This document shows positions 1 through 5,800 of a stretch of 9,798 nt of DNA, one piece after another. The DNA is from an uncultured Clostridium sp. (GTDB taxonomy: Bacteria; Bacillota; Clostridia; Lachnospirales; Lachnospiraceae). The stretch is taken from assembly GCA_902464345.1 (NCBI GenBank), contig CABQJA010000076.1:1-9798 (forward strand), read 5' to 3'. A program made the translations under genes and the position numbers. Numbering within the stretch: the stretch's first letter is position 1; each line of letters begins with the position of its first letter. The notes beneath the pieces were generated by a model. The model did no database searches. It saw nothing but the letters and a program-made list of their open reading frames with translations, and was not told where the DNA came from.

Positions 1-211
1 AAATATCTACCTGACATGGACGGTTCAGTGCCTCCAGCCCGGTTATTACCCCCAGTAATTCCATCCGGTTATTCGTTGTCTGACGATAGCCCCCGGAATA
101 TTCTCTGGTATGTAACTGTCCCTTCGGATCCGTGTATTCCAGCACTGTACCATAGCCGCCCGGTCCCGGATTTCCTCTGGAGGATCCGTCTGTATATATA
201 ATTACGTGCAT
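1..211 (-). CDS. rnhA: Ribonuclease HI, N-terminal 70 residues (cut by window edge)
   Basis: RNase HI cleaves the RNA strand of RNA-DNA hybrids in the cytoplasm, removing R-loops and primer remnants. The reading frame starts at the ATG at 211-209 and runs open to base 1, giving 70 residues. It opens with the family signature YTDGSSRGNPGPGGYG (residues 6-21), where D8 is the first catalytic aspartate. TNNRMELLG follows (46-54), where E51 is the catalytic glutamate. The window ends just before the expected third carboxylate (the DS of the next strand), so the active site cannot be fully checked. The start is fixed by a Shine-Dalgarno AAGGAG (218-223) inside the end of the phosphorylase gene. 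The upstream TAA stop (212-214) abuts this ATG with no gap, so translational coupling with the phosphorylase is likely. The rest of the gene (typically about 150 residues in total) lies outside the window. Confidence 0.93.
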   Translation of the reverse strand, partial: MHVIIYTDGSSRGNPGPGGYGTVLEYTDPKGQLHTREYSGGYRQTTNNRMELLGVITGLEALNRPCQVDI

Positions 212-1045
212 TTAAATCTCCTTCCCGATCTTTGCAACTGACAGACGAACCAGCTGCTTAAACTGTGCAGATACCCGGTCTGCAGTCTCCTGAACCTCTG
301 TATGGGATAACTTTTTATCCGAAATGCCGCTTGCCATATTGGTAATGCACGAAATGCCACAGATCTTCATACCCATATGATTGGCTGCCACGGCTTCACA
401 GGTCGTACTCATACCGCAGGCATCCGCACCAAGCAGCCCTGCCATCCGCACCTCTGCCGGGCTCTCATATGCAGGTCCGCTAAACTGGATATAAACACCC
501 TCCTGCAATGGAATATCCAGTGCCTTTGCCGCACCCTTTATCTTATCCCGTAGCTCCTTATCATAGATCTCCGACATATCCGGAAATCGTGCTCCGAGTT
601 CCTCAATATTCGCTCCGATCAGCGGAGACGGTACAAAGGATGAAATCTGATCCCTTAACAGCATTAAAGTCCCCGGTTTCAAAAAGGAACTGATACCACC
701 GGCGGCATTGGTCAGGAATAAGGTATCCGCTCCGAGAAGCTTCATCAAACGGATTGGTCTCACTACCTCCTGCATGGTATATCCCTCATAATAATGCACT
801 CTTCCTTGCATGATTACGACCGGCACCTGCTCCAGGTATCCGAATACAAATCTTCCCTGATGGCCTGCAACGGTTGATCTCGGAAATCCCGGTATCTCGT
901 CATATGGGATCACTGCTTCACACTGAATCTCATCTGCAAGTGCTCCCAGCCCGGAGCCTAACACCAGGCCGAGCTTTGGCTGAAAATCCGTAATGTTTCT
1001 GCATGCCTGATAGCATTCTTTTAATCTTTCATATTCTGTCTGCAT
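212..1045 (-). CDS. punA: Purine nucleoside phosphorylase (trimeric class)
   Basis: Cytoplasmic purine salvage enzyme. It splits purine (deoxy)nucleosides with phosphate to free base and (deoxy)ribose-1-phosphate. The 277 residues match the usual length of the trimeric, human-like PNP family. Visible motifs in order are the phosphate-site VLGSGLG (28-34, S31), GHQGR (61-65, H62), GRVHYYEG (81-88, R82/H84) and TNAAGG (112-117). They are followed by the substrate-site GPAYESPAE (190-198, E194), GMSTTCEA (211-218, M212) and ITNMASG (235-241, N236). Asn at 236 is the family marker for 6-oxopurine (inosine/guanosine) preference over adenosine. The ATG start has a perfect GGAGG (1051-1055) five bases upstream. 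The gene is first in a two-gene unit with rnhA, behind its own candidate promoter at 1084-1112. The catalytic assignments come from alignment memory with mammalian and bacterial PNPs. Confidence 0.95.
   Translation of the reverse strand: MQTEYERLKECYQACRNITDFQPKLGLVLGSGLGALADEIQCEAVIPYDEIPGFPRSTVAGHQGRFVFGYLEQVPVVIMQGRVHYYEGYTMQEVVRPIRLMKLLGADTLFLTNAAGGISSFLKPGTLMLLRDQISSFVPSPLIGANIEELGARFPDMSEIYDKELRDKIKGAAKALDIPLQEGVYIQFSGPAYESPAEVRMAGLLGADACGMSTTCEAVAANHMGMKICGISCITNMASGISDKKLSHTEVQETADRVSAQFKQLVRLSVAKIGKEI
218..223 (-). promoter_or_regulatory. Ribosome binding site of rnhA inside punA
   Basis: AAGGAG on the minus strand lies six bases before the rnhA ATG, within the last codons of the phosphorylase gene. 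It supports the start at 211 and coupled translation across the abutting TAA-ATG junction. Confidence 0.8.
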
Positions 1046-1083
1046 ATGTACCTCCGTCCTGAAATAACTTCTGATTACTCTAA

Positions 1084-1112
1084 ATGATACACTGTTTTCG
1101 ATATATCCGCAA
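1084..1112 (-). promoter_or_regulatory. Candidate sigma-A promoter for punA-rnhA
   Basis: TATCAT (1084-1089, 5 of 6 to the -10 consensus) lies 17 bases from TTGCGG (1107-1112), which matches only the TTG of the -35 consensus. Transcription would begin near 1077, about 30 bases before the phosphorylase start. The spacing and -10 are good and the -35 is weak, so this is a plausible but unproven promoter. Confidence 0.45.
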
Positions 1113-1172
1113 CTTAAAAAAGCCCCTCACCTGCCAGATAGATATAACCGCCAATAACAGAAAATGCCTCTC

Positions 1173-1220
1173 TCCGGAGTCGCTGCTTTGATAGATTTCC
1201 ATTCTTTTTCCGACTCCGGA
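1173..1220 (-). terminator. 10-bp inverted repeat after spoIVA, possible terminator
   Basis: TCCGGAGTCG (1211-1220 read on the minus strand) and its exact complement (1173-1182) flank a 28-base loop, 47 bases after the spoIVA stop. Four more pairs (TCTC with GAGA) can form outside a two-base bulge. The loop is long and the following RNA has only a short U run (gcauuuucug), so it is not a textbook terminator. It could also be an RNA processing or stability element. A separate T6 run at 1116-1121 has no convincing stem in front of it. Apart from this and the punA promoter, I see nothing in the 221-base gap 1046-1266. Confidence 0.4.
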
Positions 1221-1266
1221 TCGAGACACACTCTGACTTTATTCTGTTTGTTCTATTTTGGCACTG

Positions 1267-2742
1267 TTAAATAATAATGCATACCATACCGCCGTTTCCG
1301 TCATTTACAATCTTTTCCATTGTATCCTGAAGCTTCGCCTGACTCTCATCCGTAATCTTACCGGTTTTCGCCCGGATTCCATCATCAATCAGCTGTTCGA
1401 TCGTCTTTCCGAAGATGTTAACACTCCAGATATCCTCCTGTCCTTCCGCTCCGATATACTGCACCAGATCCTTCGCCTGTTCCTCGGATCCTACAATCGG
1501 TGCGATTTCTGTTGTGATATTGGCTTTGATCATATGAATAGACGGTGCTTCTGCTTTTATCTTCACCCCGAATTTATTTCCGTGCCGGATCACCTCCGGC
1601 TGCTCGATCCGGATTTCTTCATGATTCGGTGTCACAAAGCCATATCCCTTATACCGGACTGCATCCACAGCCTCCGCCACCTGTTCGTATTCCTTCCGCT
1701 TCTTTGACAGCTCCTTTAATACATTCATAAACTGATATTCGTTCTCAATCTCGCATCCAAGCATGTCACTCAGCATCTCATAGTAAAAAGCATGATCAAC
1801 CTGTACCAGCAGCTGAACATTACCGGTATCCAGAGAGATATTATCTAATTTCACCTTTTCAATATATGTATCCTCCGGTATTTCCAGCTGATATACATCA
1901 CGGATCACATGGATCTGATCCATCACGGATTTTGCTATGGCTATTAATGCTGTTTTCACATCCGATTCCAGCTGCAATACCTCGGCCCATTTCGGAATAT
2001 GGAAATCCACCTCTGTTACCGGAAATTCCAGCAGAACTGCCTGAAGGATTTCTGTTACATCTTCTTTCCGCAGCTGATCCGCGTTTACAGGAAGCACCTT
2101 TACACCATAGGTTTGCTCCAGCTCCTCCGCCAGCTTCTGCGTTTCCTCCGCATACGGCTTCATGCTGTTCAGCAGGATAATATATGGTTTTCCGAGTCCT
2201 TTGATTTCCTGAATCGTCCGTTCCTCTGCCTCCAGATAGGCGGCTCTTTCCAGTTCTCCGAAGCTGCCATCTGTTGTCACAACAATTCCGATCGTTGAAT
2301 GATCATGGATTACCTTTCTGGTTCCGATCTCGGCAGCCTTTGAAAACGGAATGTCATAATCAAACCATGGTGTTTTTACCATGCGTTCTTCTCCGTTTTC
2401 TTCATGTCCGACAGCTCCCGGAACCATAAATCCCACACAATCGATCATCCGCACCTTCATTTCCAGATCCGGATTCATTCGGATCGTAACTGCCTCCTGC
2501 GGAATGAATTTCGGTTCCGTTGTCGTGACTGTTTTGCCGGATGCACTCATCGGAAGTTCATCCCTTGCCCGGATCTGCAATGGTTCCTCTTCAATATTCG
2601 GCAGTACCATCAGATTCATAAATCGTTTAATAAAGGTCGATTTTCCGGTTCTTACCGGTCCCACCACGCCTATATAAATCTCTCCGTTGGTTCTGCTCCT
2701 CATATCTTCATATAAATCATATGTATTCATTCCACTCTCCAT
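1267..2742 (-). CDS. spoIVA: Stage IV sporulation protein A, spore coat scaffold ATPase
   Basis: SpoIVA is a cytoskeleton-like ATPase of the mother cell. It polymerises on the forespore surface (recruited by SpoVM in Bacillus) and forms the basement layer of the coat. From the start chosen here the protein has 491 residues, against about 492 in B. subtilis. The N-terminal P-loop domain carries a Walker A motif GPVRTGKS (28-35, K34), a threonine-rich TVTTTEPKF segment (71-79) corresponding to the sensor threonines, and DCVGF (101-105) as the Walker B-like strand. AEIGTRKVI and HSTIGIVVTTDG follow. The C-terminus ends in the conserved glycine-rich, hydrophobic tail GNGGMVCIII. The frame is open back to an ATG at 2790. 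That ATG has no Shine-Dalgarno, whereas the ATG at 2742 has GGAGG eight bases upstream. A third ATG, at 2730, would give 487 residues. In Bacillus spoIVA is under sigma E; a matching element and a large RNA fold lie upstream. Confidence 0.96.
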   Translation of the reverse strand: MESGMNTYDLYEDMRSRTNGEIYIGVVGPVRTGKSTFIKRFMNLMVLPNIEEEPLQIRARDELPMSASGKTVTTTEPKFIPQEAVTIRMNPDLEMKVRMIDCVGFMVPGAVGHEENGEERMVKTPWFDYDIPFSKAAEIGTRKVIHDHSTIGIVVTTDGSFGELERAAYLEAEERTIQEIKGLGKPYIILLNSMKPYAEETQKLAEELEQTYGVKVLPVNADQLRKEDVTEILQAVLLEFPVTEVDFHIPKWAEVLQLESDVKTALIAIAKSVMDQIHVIRDVYQLEIPEDTYIEKVKLDNISLDTGNVQLLVQVDHAFYYEMLSDMLGCEIENEYQFMNVLKELSKKRKEYEQVAEAVDAVRYKGYGFVTPNHEEIRIEQPEVIRHGNKFGVKIKAEAPSIHMIKANITTEIAPIVGSEEQAKDLVQYIGAEGQEDIWSVNIFGKTIEQLIDDGIRAKTGKITDESQAKLQDTMEKIVNDGNGGMVCIII

Positions 2743-2746
2743 AGAA

Positions 2747-2822
2747 AAGACCTCCCGCACGTTCTGTAATCTGTCCATCATGTTGTACATGATATATTGA
2801 TACAGTATATGCAGGAGGTCCT
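2747..2822 (-). promoter_or_regulatory. 76-nt RNA fold burying the spoIVA ribosome binding site
   Basis: On the minus strand, AGGACCTCCTGCAT (2809-2822) can pair with GTGCGGGAGGTCTT (2747-2760) as a continuous 14-bp RNA stem: 11 Watson-Crick and 3 G-U pairs. Inside, after a 3x3 internal loop, CTGTA-TC pairs with GA-T-TACAG (7 bp, one bulge). After a 5x5 internal loop, ATCATGT-ACA-ACATGAT forms a perfect 7-bp hairpin with a triloop. About 28 pairs thus form in 76 nt. The right outer arm contains the whole spoIVA Shine-Dalgarno and runs into a U-rich tail (UCUUUUCU). The fold could sequester the ribosome site, terminate adhesin transcription, or both. The pairing was found by eye and no folding energy was calculated. 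Confidence 0.6.
2751..2755 (-). promoter_or_regulatory. Ribosome binding site deciding the spoIVA start
   Basis: GGAGG, extended as GCGGGAGGTC, lies eight bases before the ATG at 2742. No comparable site precedes the in-frame ATG at 2790. This places the start at 2742 and makes the 16 upstream codons leader sequence. Confidence 0.75.
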
Positions 2823-2832
2823 GTTTCTATGT
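2804..2832 (-). promoter_or_regulatory. Candidate sigma-E promoter for spoIVA
   Basis: CATATACT (2804-2811) matches 6 of 8 bases of the sigma-E -10 consensus CATACAAT. The -35 position 14 bases away is ACATAGA (2826-2832), which keeps the central ATA. Transcription would start near 2797, 55 bases before the spoIVA ATG and downstream of the left arm of the RNA fold. The assignment rests on the known sigma-E control of spoIVA in Bacillus plus this partial match. Confidence 0.35.
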
Positions 2833-2887
2833 TATTCTGTTGGTTGTTCTTTCTGTTTCCGGTGCTTATTCCATTCTGTCTGTGATC

Positions 2888-5800
2888 CTATTTCCGGCTT
2901 CTGTTCTTTCTCCGGCTCTCTGCGATCAAAACTCCGGCTCCCATGCACGCTGTCAGTCCAAGGATCATTACAACCTGAATCGGACTGGTATCACCGGTCT
3001 TTGGACCGGCGGCTGCCGTTGTCGCTTCTGTCGTTACAGCCGTAGTCACTTCCGTTGTTACCTCTGCAGTCGTTGCGGCTGTTGTTTCCGTCGTCTCAGT
3101 CTCCGTTGTTTCACTACTTGTCGCAGTTGTCTCGGTTGTGGTTGCCTTCTTCTCATAGGTATCCACAATATCGACTCTGACCGTTTCATCCGCTACTACA
3201 TTCGCACTTGCCGAATCCTCTGCAGCAGTTCCATCCACTGTATACCGGATACTCTTGATCTCATAACCGTCAATATCATATGCTGTTTCTGTTACCAGAT
3301 ATGTGCCCTCGGTCGCTGTCAGCTTCAGAGTGTATTTTCCGGTTAATGCATGATAAGTAAAGTCCTTTAATGTATACTCTTTCGTAGTATTGGTTGCTGT
3401 ATCTGTAACCGTAAACTTCAGTGCCTGTTCGGCATCCTTTCTGTTTACTCCGCCTTTCAGTGTTTTGGTGATTTCCAGAGTTCCACTCGTCGGTGCCTTC
3501 TCATAATCATCCTCAAATGCTACCTGAATCGTCTGATCCTTAACTACCTCTGCATTGGTCTTCTTACCCTCGGTCTGAGTGCCACCACTCACCTTATATT
3601 TCACACTCTTCAGAATATAGCCATCAATATCATATGCGGTTTCCTCTACAATATATTCTCCGGCTGTCTCTTCTAACTTCAGCGTATACTTTCCAGTCAG
3701 TGCATGATAGGTGAAATCTGCCAGTGTATATTCCTTTACTGTATTATCCGCAGTGTTTGTTACACGGAATTTCAATGCCCGCTCTGCCTCTGCCCGGCTT
3801 GCATCACCCTTGATTTCCTTTGTGATTTCCAGGAATCCTGCATTCTTACTGTATGTATTGGTATAATCAACGGTTCCGACACCACCTCTTAATACCTCAA
3901 GTGTCGCTGTTTTGCCATCCGTCTCAGTTCCCGCATTGACTACATAAGTGGTAGTATCCAGTAAATATCCTGCAATATCCCTTGTACGCTCTTTTACCGT
4001 ATAAGTTCCGGGTGTTACGGATATCTCCAGCTCATACCGGTTCGTTGTCTGATTAAAGACAAACTCGCTCAGGGCAAAGTCCCGATAGGCTGTCTCACCC
4101 TGCTTTCTCACACGGAAGGTGATCAGGTTAAGTGCCTCTTCTACCGGTACCTCACCGGTTAATGCCTTTGTCAGTTTCAATGTACCTGCATTGTCACTGT
4201 AATCATTGGTAAATGCTACCTGTACTGTCTGACCGTCTGTCAGAGTTACGGTTGCCTCGTTTCCGGTTTTGGCAGCTGTACTATCCACCTGATATGTCGT
4301 GGATACCACATAACCGGTTTTATCTGTAACGGTTTCCGTTACAAAATACCGTCCAATCGGCAGATCGTCAATTGTCAGCGTTGCCTTCTGCTGTGCTTCA
4401 TCATAATCAAAATCTGCAGCTGTATAAACCGTACCTGTGGAAGCACCTTCCTTCTTTACCTCAAACTTCAGAAGGTCTTTTACATCATCCCAGTTCTGGG
4501 CTCCTGTTACCTGTTTGGTCAGGATCAGGGAACCAACCTGCTCGGTATACTGATTCTCGTACGATACTACTGCTTCCGTATCCTTCTCAATCTCCAGATC
4601 CGATACCTCTGTACCGTTCTGCGTTCCGCCACCGTTTACGGTATAAGTTGTAACACGCTTATAGCCGGTCTTATCTGTGATCGTCTCCGTTACCGTATAG
4701 GTACCAACCGGAAGATTATCTACAACACATTCATATTTGCCGATTGTCTGATTTAGGGTGAAATCTGCAGCCGTATAGGTTGTTCCGACTGTTTCTCCAT
4801 CCTTCTTTACCACGAACCGAATAGAATCCTTAACTGCATCCCAGTCCAGATCTCCTGTAACCGTCTTCTCCAGCTTCAACGAACCATACTCTGTCAATGG
4901 CTCATATGTATTGGTAAACAATACGGTCTGTGTCTGATTTTTCGTTACTCTGACACTCGATGTCCTGCTTCCGATAATCTCGACGCCATCGCCAACCTTA
5001 TAAGTGGTATTCTTCAAGGTTCTGCCGGTTACCGTCTGTAAGGTCTCCTCTACCGTATAATTGAATGCCGGATCCAGCTGATCCAGAGTCTTACTGTAAA
5101 CATCTCCATCTTTTACCATATCATTGCCGGTAAATGTTGCCAGAACGATCGTACCCCGTTTTACTGTAAAGGAAATCCGATCCTTCACATCATCCCAGTC
5201 TGCATTTACCACGCTCTTGGATATCTTTAATCGGCCTTCCTCTGAGTTCTCATATTCCAGAACATTCTCATCCTCACTGAAGGTCTTGATATCAATGCCT
5301 GTAGGCAGCGTGATTCCGGAAGATCCGGTCAGTACAAAATAATACGGATACGGATTTACCGCATAACCTTCCTTGGAGGCTGTTTCATATAATACAAAAT
5401 ATTTATCAATCGGAAGATCTCTGATCACGATCTTACCATCTGAAGCAGATACCGTAATATTATCTTTAATAATGTCTCCATCTACCATCTTCTTGTTAAC
5501 GGCATCATAGGTTGCATACCGCAGCTGGAAGGTAGAACCATCCAGGGCGATCTTATTACCATCCTGATCGGTCCAGTATTTGAACAGGGTAATATCACGT
5601 AACTCGGAAACAGTCTGATGCTTTGGAGTATAAGCCACATGCACGATTGATTTTTCACCCTTAGTCTGGCTGGAATTATAACCATTCAGGCTGAATCTGT
5701 TATATGCATTTTCTGCAGTCAAACTGTCATTCTGCTTAGATGATCCAAGTGGATATACCTTAATGGTAGAATTTACTTTTGCTTTATAGGTAAGCTTCAA

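Noticed and set aside
1258..1707. Open plus-strand frame of 149 codons over the end of spoIVA
   Set aside because: Antisense to the conserved C-terminal part of SpoIVA, without ribosome site or recognisable domain.
2743..2790. Longer spoIVA starting at the ATG at 2790
   Set aside because: There is no Shine-Dalgarno before it, it lies inside the RNA fold, and the extra residues are absent from the usual SpoIVA length.
2840..3346. Open plus-strand frame of 168 codons with many Cys and Arg
   Set aside because: Antisense shadow of the Thr-rich linker, sorting signal and last repeat of the surface protein; the Cys/Arg bias comes from the repetitive codons on the other strand.
5735..5770. Possible pilin motif IKVYPLG in the surface protein (residues about 881-887)
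   Set aside because: The motif used for pilus polymerisation needs Lys after VYP; here it is Leu, and no class C sortase or minor pilin is nearby.
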